64,000 bases of DNA from Dryomyza anilis (taxonomy: Eukaryota > Arthropoda > Insecta > Diptera > Dryomyzidae), in contig OX638135.1 of NCBI GenBank assembly GCA_951804985.1, positions 71,887,695-71,951,694 of the forward strand. The letters are read 5' to 3'. Positions 11,936-22,503 of the stretch are shown here, piece after piece. The notes under the pieces were generated by a model. It saw nothing but the letters and a program-made list of their open reading frames with translations. It was not told where the DNA came from and made no database searches. The number at the start of each line of letters is the position of its first letter. Position 1 is the first letter of the stretch. The translations under genes were made by a program, and so were the position numbers.

Positions 11936-12450
11936 TTTCATAAAACCGTAATGAAAAAATTCACAATATTGATTAACGCTTTCATAATATTTATAAAAAA
12001 AATTCATGGTATTTATGAACTTCAAACTATTTAAAAATAAAAACAAAAACTTTTTTTTTATTTTCTTGTATTATTTTTTTATTTTATTATATTACTTTTT
12101 TATTTAATTTTTTTAATTTATTTATTTTTTTAACTGCTTAAATTTTATTTTATATCTACTCTTCCTATTGCTTCTGTTTGTTGTTGCGTGATTAAGTACC
12201 TGCGGTGCACGTTTCTTTGGAGTTGTAAACAACAAATGAAACGATTCGGTCTATTTGCACGAAATGACATAGGAATAAGAAAAACTGAGAATTGTATATG
12301 CTATCATCGACTATCGACGCGTCGCGATCGACCATTCTATTTATAGAATTGTCAAAAGTTGCACGGACGTGGAGGTTGCGCTGCTTTGCCTCAAAACGTT
12401 AATATGAATACCTCAATGAACGCAATTCATTACAATTATGAGGGCGTTTA
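11936..12450. other. No gene recognised; possible gypsy 3' remnant
   Basis: If the adjacent gypsy element were intact, its 3' LTR would lie here on the minus strand. I found no match to the 5' LTR sequence (17557-20612 without its insert), so the 3' LTR seems to be lost. Small inverted words near 12415-12560 (GGCGTTYATT) suggest another insertion at the element's 3' edge. Confidence 0.4.
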
Positions 12451-14693
12451 TTATATCAATTTCGCTCCAATTGTGCGATTCGTATATACGAAGAATAGTT
12501 CATAAATAGAATGATATTTTCCATATATATTATGAACGATGTCGCAATTAATGGCGTTCATTCCATTTATCAATACATTTTTTCTGTGTTGGATATGTGT
12601 TTGCGTAAGTCGCTTCCCAAAGCGTGAAAGGTGAAAAGCAGGTTCATCTAAGATTTTAAGATTTTTAAGTAATTCATATGATGATCCATGGGTTATCATA
12701 TCAAACCCATAAAGAGCATTATATGGAGAACATGATATTGATTGATGTATTGAGTTCCTCAAAGCGCAGCTAATCGATAATATGTTTTCATCCCAATCAC
12801 GGTGATCGAATTTTAAATATGCTCTAATTGCAGCTATTAGTGAGCGATTTACGCGTTCCGACACATTCGACTGTCGCGAATATAATGCGGTATATAAATG
12901 GTTTATTATGCCCGTAGCTTCAACGAGTAGATATCTATTGGTGTTCGTACCGAACAGATATCTCTTACCTATCCGGTTTTTTTACTCCTTAAATATGCGT
13001 TGAAGTTACACGATAGAAAACTAAGCACCAGTAGGTATCTATTCGTTAAAGTTACGGGCATTATTCCAAGTAAGGACAAAAATACTTTAAAATCAGTAGA
13101 TTTGAATTGAGAACCATTATCACTCACTATAATTTCAGGTACCCCATAAATGTGAAATATATGTTTCAATAAAAATTCAATTATTAATGCTGATGTAAAT
13201 TTATTTAAAGGACATAGCCAATGATATTTAGACATGTATAAGTATTTATCTAAAACTTTTATATCGGGAAATTTTTCACTGTGTACGGAAAATATATTTT
13301 TTAATTTTTCATATTCAGGATCTGAAAAATGAGACGACTTTAAGTCAATTTCAACCTATCTGCTCCAAAGCAGAAATTTCATCGCAGTGCATTCTAGATA
13401 AGGCATCAGGAACTACGCGGCCTTTTCCTTTTCTGTGGCTTATTTTAAAAGTGTACCGCTGTTACTTAAATGCCCATCGTGCAATTCTACCTCTTCAATT
13501 AGGTTGACGCATAAACCAAACAAGGCTTGAATGATCTGATATTAATTCGAATTCTTGCATTTTTAAATAGCAACGAAAACGATCTACAGCTTATCCGCGG
13601 CCAAACACTCGCGCTCGGTAACACTATAATTTCATTGCGGTGAATTGCATTTTTTTGACATAAAAGCGATGGGGCGTTCAGCACCATCAGAAGAATTCTG
13701 TACCAAAAATGCTCCGATTCCAAAGTCGCTGGCGTCACAGTGAAGATGGAATTAAAATCAGGATTTTGTAGGACTGGTACAGTTGTTAGTAATATTTTAA
13801 TTTTTTCAAAAGCTTTTTGTGCACTATCAGTCCAAACAAATTTGTGCATCGATTTTAGGACCTCGGTAATAGGGCACGTAACATCTGCAAAATTTTCGTT
13901 AAAGCGCCTATACCATCCGGTTAAGCCCAAAAATCCCCGAACTTGTCTTAGATTTTTCGGAATAGGCCAGGTCAGCACAGATTCTACTTTTTCCGGATCG
14001 GTAGCCACACCACCTTTTCCAATCACATATCCAAGGTATTTTACTTGCGTAACGCATAATTTGCTTTTGCTGATATTCAGCGTAAGATTTGCTTCGCAAA
14101 AATGCTGAGCAATTCAAATTAAAATTGAATATGAGTGTCAAAATCTTCTAAAACAACACAGGGATCATCCAAATAACTAAATACGCAGTACTTCAAGTCT
14201 GGTGGAATTATATCATCCATGGTTTGTGGTGCGTTGCACAAACCGAAAGGCATTACAACAAATTGATTGAGGGGACGACTCGGGATTGTAAATGCAGTGA
14301 TAGGCTATGATTCGTCTGCAAGAGCAATTTGCCAGAATGCATCTTTTAAATCGATTTTCGATATAAAATTTGCTTTTGGTAAACGTGCAAAAATTCCTTC
14401 AATGCTAGGAAGCGGATACGCATCTTTTTTCGTCGCATTGTTTAACTTCCTGGCATCGAGACAAAATGTGACTTTTCCTGGCTTTATTACTAGCCGCATT
14501 GGAGAGCTCCATGCGCTTGCAGACCTTTCAATTACCCCAAGACTAAGCATTTTATCTACCTCGCTAAACATTAGTTTTTCAACAGCCGGTGAAACTGGAT
14601 AGAACCTTTGTTTGACAGGTTTAGCATCCCCAACATCAATCTTATGTTTAATCAAACCTGTTCTACCTAAACCCTGCGTCTCAAAACTAGGAT
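12451..14693 (-). pseudogene. Ty3/gypsy-type pol (RT, RNase H, partial integrase), degenerate
   Basis: Minus-strand frames read in pol order. The reverse transcriptase (14693 to about 14090) shows SKIDLKDAFWQIAL with a catalytic Asp, PFGLCNAPQT and the YLDD active-site box. The connection region has LGLTGWYRRF, followed by RNase H sequence ending in a RKGK..VVPDALSR tether (about 13400). The integrase has YGVPEIIVSDNGSQF with the second catalytic Asp and SERVNRSL with the Glu. In-frame stops (one just after ALADES near 14305), frameshifts and a 150-bp MITE break it. The integrase zinc-binding domain and first Asp are missing: FPDIKVLDK runs almost directly into the central core near 13240. 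It is therefore not functional. The family is well supported; the clade is not assigned. Confidence 0.88.
12910..13059. mobile_element. 150-bp MITE inserted in the gypsy integrase
   Basis: Terminal inverted repeats of about 34 bp start GCCCGTAGCTTCAACGAGTA on the left and GCCCGTAACTTTAACGAATA when the right end is read in reverse. ATTAT flanks both sides (12905-12909 and 13060-13064). Removing the element restores a gypsy integrase reading frame across LLGI and LYTALYSRQSN. The 5-bp duplication and TIR do not let me name a superfamily with confidence. Confidence 0.82.
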
Positions 14694-14699
14694 ATAATA

Positions 14700-15062
14700 A
14701 TTACTGTTTTTGAAAATTCTATTCCTTATTTTAATGTAACCTTTGGTGGTAAGGCCTAACTGGGTAAACAATTTTATTAACTTCGATTTCACTGTTTTAA
14801 TATGGTTATATTTATGTTTCGATCTACATTTTCAGTTTTATTCCTTTCGTTACAAACTGAGCTAGCCGGTAATTGAGTGTAGTTTATTTGGGTGCACTTC
14901 GGTTTTTTTTGAATGGACCCCTTTGAAAGTTTTCCGATCTTTTTGCAATGCAGTTGGGACACTGGGGTTTGTAAATTTTTTCGCACCGCATCCGTAACAA
15001 AAAATATTACGATATTTTAATCAATATTTTAATCAATATTTTTCCAATGATGCGCTTCCTCA
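14700..15062 (-). pseudogene. Gypsy gag 3' end / protease region, decayed
   Basis: Between the gag block and the RT, minus-strand frames are broken. A CYGCGAKKF segment near 15000 looks like the start of a gag zinc knuckle. It is followed by basic, Lys-rich sequence in two frames. No protease DTG motif was seen, so protease is lost or unreadable. Confidence 0.5.
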
Positions 15063-15760
15063 TCACAGTTCCACAGTTGAATATTCGGTTGGCGAAAAAA
15101 TGTCCTCCTCTTCAGGCGAAACCGCAATATGATTACTATCATTATCTATTTTTTTCAATAACTCTTTCATGTGGATGAGTGTTTGCAGGATTTCGGAAAG
15201 ACTGTGCACGTCGCGTAGCATCCTACTCGAACCAATGTTCCCGCATTTGTACAAGTTTACGTAAATGTGCTATTGAATGGATTGGAATGTATAGAATTTT
15301 ATGACGAATTTCAGACTCATCGAAATTTTTATTCAAAGTGTCTCTGGTAAGGGAACGAATTCGATAAATAAATTCGTTCACGGTCAAACCGTTTGTTGAA
15401 CCATCAAAGTAAACATTCCATTTTTGAATTATGTTTATAATCTTTGAAGGATATAAAATCGCCGAACTAGAGTTATTAAAATTGTCTTGAGAAACTTCAG
15501 GACGTATATTACTGCTCTGACCATTATGCCCACCTGTAACATTTGATTGAATATTTAGATTCAAAAACATTCGCCGTATACCAGATTCAATCATTTTTAA
15601 AATGCGGTCATAATCAACAACATTAGCCAAAGGGTTTACATTTTCAGGACATTGCGAAGTATAAGCTACATTCGGGTTCGGAATACAAGGATCTATTTGT
15701 TGTACGCTCTGCTCTGTATGATTTAAATTTACAAAAATCCGAATCCGAATCTCCCCTACG
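15063..15760 (-). pseudogene. Ty3/gypsy-type gag, central part
   Basis: A minus-strand frame, open from about 15760 and then broken by a stop after MREHWFE near 15223, contains KWNVYFDGSTNGLTVNEFIY and RIRSLTRDTL. This is typical of the capsid-like retrotransposon gag domain of insect gypsy elements (W..FDG...G..V.EF). The upstream portion is Pro/Asn/Gln-rich. It lies in the right order and strand 5' of pol (12451-14693). A frameshift moves the continuation to 15063-15254. Confidence 0.72.
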
Positions 15761-16740
15761 AATACAAATTTTTAACTATCATGAGTTCCGTGCGGAATGA
15801 ATTTCCGCGTTGCCAATACATAAATGTAACTTCGAAAATTCAAAATCAGCTGTTTATGTCAGTGAAAATTTACCAACAAAAATTAAAATCATTTTTGAAA
15901 CAAATTGTTAAAAACATAATATTTTGAAGAAATTTGTTTAATTTGCCTGCAAATATTTATGTATGCGATTAATTCAAATGAATCGATATGCCTATGGAGG
16001 AGTATCGGATCTTTGGCCAGCACCCACTTGCAATTCTCGCTCGATACGGACGGCTATAGATTGACCGGACACTGCTGCAAGAGATTCTTCGGATTGCCGG
16101 CCATCGAGTAAAATATGGCCAGAGCGAAATCTCATAAAAAGTGTTGGTTGGCTGCGCTTTTTGCCTCGGCCACCTCGTGCAGAACCAGCTCAAGCGAAAG
16201 CTGAAAATGTGGCAGCGAGCGACAGGATTGCGATATCTCCAAAATGGACTTGATCAAGACAGTAAAGCGTCACCTCATCCTCGCCGCTGAGAGCCACCTC
16301 ATTTTCGACGAGTATCGCCAGCGATAGAGTTGCAGCGGAGTTCAGCCGCGGACGCTGTGTCTCATTCAGCACTTTGGAAATTTAGAGCGACATAGCGACA
16401 TAGCGACAAGGCCACGCGCATGCAGTGCGCCACAGATTCAGCAAGAGACAGTCGCGCAGTGGACAAATAAATTTAACTAATTAACATTTTCCAATTATTA
16501 TATTTTTCTTAAACCAAACACAAGTGAAATGAATTAATTTTATGACTTAACATAAAAATACTTTTTTTTTGCAATGTGTACAGTAGTTTCTTGTTAATTC
16601 GTGAAGTTCAAATCTTTGGCCAGCTCCCACTTGTTGTATAAGTAGGTAGCGTCCCCAGCAAACCGTACCTTAAAGTATAAACAGCAAAAGATTCTGCGGC
16701 ATTTGTATTTATATCACATGAGCACAAATTACAGTAAAAA
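15761..16740. other. Unrelated insertion splitting the gypsy gag
   Basis: The gag N-terminal piece (16749-17012) and central piece (15063-15760) are separated by about 1 kb. This segment is less A+T-rich in its middle and carries a host-gene-like fragment. A word related to ATTCGGATTCGGATTT occurs on both edges (near 15745 and 16915), which may reflect target duplication or the rearrangement. The word CTTTGGCCAGCNCCCACTTG appears twice, near 16004 and 16613. Confidence 0.5.
15960..16380 (-). pseudogene. Host-gene-like fragment of unknown identity, with stops and a frameshift
   Basis: This is the only segment in the window with coding-like base composition that is not obviously transposon-derived. 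On the minus strand a frame from about 16380 contains ILVENEVALSGEDEVTLYC. After a frameshift near 16200 it continues as LELVLHEVAEAKSAANQ, then IFYSMAGNPKNLLQQCPVNL and CKWVLAKDPILLHRHIDSF, with two in-frame stops between. The style is that of a conserved eukaryotic housekeeping protein, but I do not recognise it. Likely a retrocopy, or a gene fragment carried in with the insertion that splits gag. Confidence 0.5.
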
Positions 16741-16748
16741 TTCAATAA

Positions 16749-17012
16749 TTAACGCAAAACAAAAGATTTTTTCACACAAAGAATTACATTCCGACACAAC
16801 AATGCATTCGTAGGAAAAGTGTAAAAAATCTGTAAAAAAATCCGTTCCGACGGAACTTGTGATACCATAAATCCAAACTTAGAATTCGATTCGGATCCTA
16901 TGATAGATAAATCCGAATCCGAATGAAAATATCCGGTACGACGGGCCTCATGATTGCCCTGAAAATCTCCTGCAGTAGCACGATCTTCATTACTATGTTC
17001 AACATTTTGCAA
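16749..17012 (-). pseudogene. Gypsy gag N-terminal fragment
   Basis: A minus-strand frame starting at the ATG at 17012 reads MQNVEHSNEDRATAGDFQGN, then NHEARRTGYFHSDSDLSI. It lies about 520 nt downstream of the PBS, as expected for a gag start. The same first 27 or so codons recur, slightly changed, at 25464-25560 and (plus strand) at about 37085-37176. The start of this gene is thus part of the duplicated block. After about 16862 the frame enters unrelated sequence. Confidence 0.6.
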
Positions 17013-17531
17013 TCCAATTAAAAAAATATGGAAAAAATAGGTGTTTATGCTAAAAAATTAAAAAATTATAGAATTTATAACAAATATTTAATTGCAAAAT
17101 ATTTTACTTGTGTGGAGAGTATAATTATAAATTGATAACTAGTAAAGAACCAAAATGAGCGCGGTAATTCGAAAAGAAAATAATTGGATTAGTGTTTTTA
17201 ATAAAACGGAAATTTGTTTTTTATTAATTCACAATTACTATACTGGACAAATTGCTGTTAATATTAACTAATATTTTGTAAAAAATATTGTACAATTGTT
17301 GACCGAAACTTGGCATTAAAAAAAAAACACAACGTTAATAAATAAAAGTAATCTATGAGTATAAATCGGTCGAAATTATTTAGTCTATAAACCGCCAAAT
17401 ATTCGAAATTCCAGAAAAGCTCATACATTTATTTAAGTTCAGAAAAAGCAACGTGAAAAACTATTTGGTGTACGGACAGAATAAGGACATTTAGGACAGT
17501 GGAAAAATACAATTCAACATCAACATTTCCT
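17013..17531 (-). other. Gypsy 5' untranslated leader
   Basis: A+T-rich non-coding sequence between the PBS and the gag ATG of the gypsy element. Nearly identical copies lie at about 25560-26063 and, inverted, 36577-37085. Confidence 0.6.
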
Positions 17532-17549
17532 GCCCCACGTAGGGCGCCA
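17532..17549 (-). other. Gypsy primer binding site, tRNA-Lys(CUU) type
   Basis: The minus strand reads TGGCGCCCTACGTGGGGC. It matches the 18 nt complementary to the 3' end of insect tRNA-Lys(CUU) except for one base (CCCTACG instead of CCCAACG). It lies 7 nt inside the LTR end, which fixes the element's strand and LTR boundary. Copies at 26064-26081 (minus) and 36559-36576 (plus). Confidence 0.8.
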
Positions 17550-17610
17550 TTAATTATGTAACGTGACCTGGAGAAGTGGTTATTTCTGGGCGAACATAGA
17601 TCGAAGGACG

Positions 17611-20388
17611 CAGGCGCGGATCCAGTGGGGGCATTGGGGCCAATAATATAATATTTTTGCGCCTCTACAGAGGGGCGCAAAATATAGAGAAAGGTGCAAA
17701 ATTGTCAAAAAAAGCCTAAAATTGTAAATGCGCCTAATTTACAACATTTTTGTGCCTCTACAGAAGGGTGAAAAATATAGAGAAGGGGGAAAAATTTTCA
17801 AAAAAGTATAAAATTGCAAATGTCAAATGTAAGGCGCAAAATTTTCAAAAAACACAAATGGTAAAAAGCGCCTAAAATACAGAATGTTTGCGCCTTTTTA
17901 AAGATCGCAAAATATAGATAAAGGCGCCAAATTTAAAAAAAGAGCACACAAAAATTGAAAAATTAGCTAATTTACAGAGCTTTCGATGAGATTTGATTTT
18001 AATAAGTTTTGTCAAAAAATGATTCTGAGTTTGAAAATGAGCCAAATCGGTCCATTTTAGGAACGCATAATTCGAAAAGTATTCAAGATATACTTATAAA
18101 ATTTAAAATGTATTGTTAGAATTCACCTTAAAATATGTATTCCATAAATGAGCGTGATACGCCCACATTTGATTTTTTTATTATTTCCCGCTTTTTAATA
18201 GTGGACAAAACAAATTTATGAAATGTTAGCCTCAAAACCTCTACATATGTATGAAAAGTGGGCGTGATCCACCCACATTTATTTTTCAACAATTGTTGAT
18301 TATTTTTTTTGTTACTTTTATATCCATTTTTTATATTATGGGGATAATATTAATAATATTCTGAGTTTGAGAATGTTCAGCAAAATTAAGAATTGTAAAA
18401 GGTCGGTATACAATTAAATAAAACGATAAAAGTTCAACAATTCAAAGTTTTAGATGTGTTGATCATAATTAAACATAAAATATTCACAAAATATAGTTTT
18501 TAAGTATGTTCAATCGGCACTGCGCTATAAGGTTATGATTGTTTCAAATTATAATTGAAGAAGTTATTAGCAAAACAAAAAATAAAGTTTTTGCATGGAA
18601 AAAATTAACTTTTAACCAGAAATCCTTGTTTCCCTCTTCAACAACATTTTAGTTTTCCGTACTGTTTTAGATCCCCCTTGAAGATTGGAAAAATCTGAAA
18701 TTTTTACTTTTTTTCACCTGAAAATTAAATTTAAAATTTCTACTTAGGGATTGTTGCTTATGGATTTTTGCTTATATAATTTTAGTTCAAAATGTATATA
18801 AAGTAAAAACAAAGGGTACCATTCGATAACATTCGATTTTAATTTATGACCTTATTTTTATTATAGGACTGTTAAATTTTAAAATATTTTTTAATAATTA
18901 TATTTGAGAAATATAAATAAAAGTTTGATTAATATTTATCAAAGTCAAAAATAATTATTGTTGATAAATATTTTCAAAAGTCAAATATAATTTTTATTTT
19001 AACCCTTAAAAGCCTGACTTTTTTTTTGAGCTGAAAAAAATGTATGTTATAGAACTCGCGATTCTGGACAACGTTTGTTCTACTACTTTGCTCATAGGTG
19101 TTACTTACTTGAACCAGATCAACAATTCTTCGTTGGTTCCTTGCGGAACCACTGGGACTTCAAAATTCAAAAAGTGCATTTTGTACTTAAGAATTTTTAA
19201 AGCAAAAGTCAAGGAATTTTATTATGAATAATCGTGGAAAATTAAAAAAAAAACATAAACTTATGAATGAACAGAAAGCCATCAAATAAAGTTTATTTCA
19301 AACGGGAATGGGCGCAAACTGTGCCGCTTGGATCAATAAACATTTTAAAAGTCGAAGCGGGATGATTAAATCAACATCGTTGAACAAAGTTTTGATTTTC
19401 ATCCGTTGGTTCCTGGCGGAACCAGTGGACATTTAAGTGTTAAATACATATTTATAAAAATCAAAATTATTTATTATTTTTGATATATGTGGAAAAAAAT
19501 CGTTACTCCTAACAAAAAATCTCAAAATCTCCGAACAAATAAATTGGATGAGCTTTACATAACCGGATGAAGTGAAATATTTTTCTTTTTTCAAACTATC
19601 TGTTTGGGTCGCAGACTAAATTAGGACGTGGTCGGACTTGTGCTACCCTAGATAAATCGAAAACTTATACACCTACCTACATGAAGGTTCTGTAGGTTCT
19701 GAAATAAAAGGTAATGATCTCACGATTAATATATAATTATTTTCCTGGTCCGATAACCCCAGTGACCTCAGGACACTTTTTAGTTTTAACAACTGAGTTA
19801 GTTTTATACAGCGAATATATAGTGTGGGTACCCAAACGAAAAGAAATTTAGTCAATTTAAAAAATGAAATATTTAATATTTTCCAAAAAAAATGTCGCCT
19901 GTTGCGCTTCTTTGATATTACTTCCCAACGACATATTATATTTACCTATTGGGACACTTCTAGAAACTTTAAAAAAGCATTTCAGCTTTACTTATTTTTT
20001 TAAAAATTCCATCTTCATTTTGATAAATATTTAAATATCAACAGTCAGCACATCATTTTTTTTATATAATTACAAATCTTAATCGCTATGGTTATCAGAT
20101 CATAAAAATAACCATATAATTACAAATGTGGCATTATTACCTTTTATTTGAGTAAAAAAGTAGGTGCACTGGTTTTCGATTTTTCTAGGGTACCACAGAT
20201 CCGATCGCACCCTATTTTTTTGGTTAAAAGAAGTAAAGTTGTGTATAATTTATTATTTACTGTATTTGATATGAAAATATAAAAAAGGGCGCAAAATAAA
20301 TTTTAGGGGCGCATTTTAGAAAAATTTGGAAAAAAGGTGCAAAAAAATCAATCGCGCCCCCCAAGCCATACTTCTGGATCCGCCCCTG
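17611..20388 (+). mobile_element. Non-autonomous hAT element, copy 1, with perfect 8-bp TSD
   Basis: Flanked by GAAGGACG on both sides (17603-17610 and 20389-20396). The ends are CAGGCGCGGATCCAG on the left and, reversed, CAGGGGCGGATCCAGAAGTA on the right. The 8-bp duplication and CAGGSGCGGATCC tip are hAT hallmarks. At 2778 bp it is long enough for a transposase gene, but no hAT transposase motif is readable in any frame. The flanks are rich in GCGCC/AAAATATAG words repeated as subterminal motifs. A 63-codon frame at 19040-19231 is unrecognised and probably lies in a nested element. Confidence 0.88.
18999..19443 (+). mobile_element. Possible piggyBac-like MITE nested in the hAT
   Basis: The stretch begins TTAACCCTTAAAAGCC and, read from the other end, TTAACACTTAAATGTCC. 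It is bounded by TTAA on each side. GGTTCCNNGCGGAACCA occurs near both ends. TTAA target sites with CMCTTAAA tips fit piggyBac-like elements, but the TIR is short and imperfect. The same block is at about 27512-27956 and, inverted, 34697-35130. Confidence 0.4.
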
Positions 20389-20612
20389 GAAGGACGGGAC
20401 CAATTTTAGCCGCTAGCTAACAGTGGTTGAGGGATTCGTGACCTAATTTCATACCAAAACCCGCACATAATATTTTATTTAAGAGTCGCTAAGTAAGCCA
20501 TTGCTTAAAACGCGTATATGACCACCAATAAACCATAAACAGTAAAATAAAAATGCATACAGAATACTAGAAACCGATACTATCCACACCTACAATGATA
20601 CTCAACAATTCA

Positions 20613-20753
20613 GATGTTATGGCATCTCTCGTATCATGAACCCACCCAACCATGATCCTTCATTACGAGTTTTTTTTTCGAAAGATCCCAAATAATAATA
20701 TACCATACCACATTACCAAGGAAAAAAAATATTTTAGTTATCCATATTTAATA
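20613..20753 (+). repeat. Host repeat flanking the gypsy LTR, up to the Helitron insertion
   Basis: GATGTTATGGCATCTCTCGT through CCATATTTAATA, homologous to 10018-10170. The Helitron at 20754 interrupts it at A|T; the uninterrupted order TTTAATATAATGTATTTC survives at 38021-38050. Confidence 0.75.
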
Positions 20754-22503
20754 CTAGCTGGACCCGTGCACGACTCGTGCCAAGATTTTCTGAATTCAAA
20801 GATATGGAGCGATTTTATTAATATAAAAAACATTTTATTATTTATATGAGGGGCCCGTGCTTAGCTGTTGAAATTTTTTTATTCGTTTTATAAATGTGGT
20901 AACCAAATAATTCTCCGCCAAAACAACTTTTCTCAAAGACAATTTTTTCTCAGACTGCGCTTCTCCGCAGAATTATTCCCAGTAGAAATCTTCCCCGTAA
21001 AATCCACATAGAACGCTTTCCCGTAGAATTCTCAATGTAGAATTCATCCCGGTAGAATTGTTCCCGGTAGAATTCTTTCCCGTAGAATTCTTCCCCGTAG
21101 AGTTTTTCCCAGTAGAAGTTTTAGTGTGGTGGGTTTTAATGTAGTAAGTTTCGGTGTAGTGAGTTTAGATGTGGTGAATTTTGGAGTGGTGAGTTTAATT
21201 GTGGATAGTTTTGGTGTGGTGAGTTTTAGTGTGGTGAGTTTTAGTGTGGTGAATTTGAGTGTGGTGAGTTTAAGTGTAGTGTTTTTAAGTGTGGTGAGTT
21301 TTAGTGTGGTCAATTATAGTGTGGTGGGTTTTAGTGTGGTGAATTTTATTGTGGTCAATTATAGTGTGGTGGGTTTTAGTGTGGTGAATTTTAATGTGGC
21401 GTGTTTTAGTGTGGCGTGTTTTAGTGTAGCGAGTTTTAGTGTGGTGAATTTTATTGCGGTGAGTTTTAGTGTGGTAAGTTTAAGTGTATCGAAATTTGAG
21501 TGTAGTGAGTTTTAATGTGGTGAGTTTAAAAGTGGTGAATTTTAATGTGGTGAAATTTTAGTGTATTGAGTTTTAGTGTGGTGAGTTTTAGTGTGGTGAA
21601 ATTTTAGTGTGGTGAGTTTTAGTGTGGTCAATTTTAGTTTGTTGAATTTTTGTGTGGTGAGTTTTAGTGTGGTGAGTTTTAGTGTGGTGAATTTTAGTGT
21701 GGTGAGTTTTAGTGTGGTGAAATTTTAGAGTGGTGGGTTTTAGTGTGGTGAAATTTAAGAGTGGTGGGTTTTAGTGTGGTGAATTTTAGTGTGTTGAATT
21801 TTTGTGTGGTGAGTTTAAGTGTGGTGAGTTTTAGTGTGGTGAGTTTTAGTGTGGTGAGTTTTTGTGTGGTGAGTTTTAGTGTGGTGAGTTTTAGTGTGGT
21901 GAGTTTTAGTGTGGTGAGTTTTGGTGTGGTGAATTTTAGTGTGTTGAATTTTTGTGTGGTGAGTTTAAGTGTGGTGAGTTTTAATGTGGTGAGTTTTAGT
22001 GTGGTGAGTTTAAGTGTGGTGAGTTTTAGTGTGGTGAGTTTTTGTGTGGTGAGTTTTAGTGTGGTGAGTTTTAGTGTGGTGAGTTTTTAAGTGGTGAGTT
22101 TTAGTGTGGTGTGTTTGTTTTTCTTTTTCTTGCCTTTTTTTGTTTTTCATTTAGTTTGGATTGTGGTTCTATGTGATTGGTTTTGTTTTTGTATTTTTGC
22201 TTTTGTTTTGTGTTGTGCTTTTGGTTTTTTGTTTTTAATTTTTTTTTGTGTATTTGAGTTTTTTGTTTCATGTTCGTAGCTGGTGCAAGTGCCGAGTTAT
22301 ATCGTATTGAAAGTTTAGGTTGTATGGGAGGTGCCACGCCTCTTTGTCCAATCCCGCCCATATATAGCCTATCATTCCTTCCAGACCATACCGCATCTGT
22401 GGTAAAAATTTCAAGGAAATCGGATCAGCCGTTTAGACGGAGAAGCGGAACAAACGTACAAACGGACAAACGTACAAACGAACCAACAGATTTATTATAT
22501 TAA
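20754..22503 (-). mobile_element. Helitron, minisatellite family, copy in duplicated block 1
   Basis: Starts on the plus strand with CTAGCTGGACCCGTGCACGA, the reverse of the Helitron 3' end, preceded by host A. It contains the second short array, a 1.0-kb minisatellite, a single subunit of the 5' repeat and a short CGTTTGTA tract. The 5' TCCTA end is missing: after TTATTATATTAA the next CTAG-ended element begins. It therefore lost its end when, or after, the neighbour inserted. Confidence 0.8.
21115..22118 (-). repeat. 15-bp minisatellite array in Helitron block 1
   Basis: About 1.0 kb of the unit GGTGAGTTTTAGTGT (reverse of that at 3085-5128). It is the shortest of the four arrays. The repeating VVSFS frames over it are artefacts of the 15-bp period. 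Confidence 0.9.

Larger units (their letters stand above)
17557..20612 (-). mobile_element. Gypsy 5' LTR (270 bp) split by a hAT insertion
   Basis: Reads TG...CA on both strands: TGTAACGTGACC at 17557 and CAACAATTCA at 20612. Without the hAT and one copy of its 8-bp duplication it is 270 bp. It is followed by GATGTTATGG, which also occurs without an LTR at 10018. This places the LTR edge at GATG, a 4-bp size expected of gypsy target duplications. Full copies: 26089-29122 and 33535-36551; fragments: 24754-24969 and 37661-37884. Confidence 0.75.

Noticed and set aside
17429..17680. Frame near the LTR (GSAPASFDLCSPRNNHFSRS...), also at 25961 and 36464
   Set aside because: It crosses the PBS, the LTR end and the hAT tip, so it is non-coding sequence read by chance.
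19040..19231. 63-codon frame repeated in all hAT copies (MYVIELAILDNVCSTTLLIG...)
   Set aside because: Conserved only because the whole hAT was duplicated; no domain is recognisable and it is too short for a transposase.
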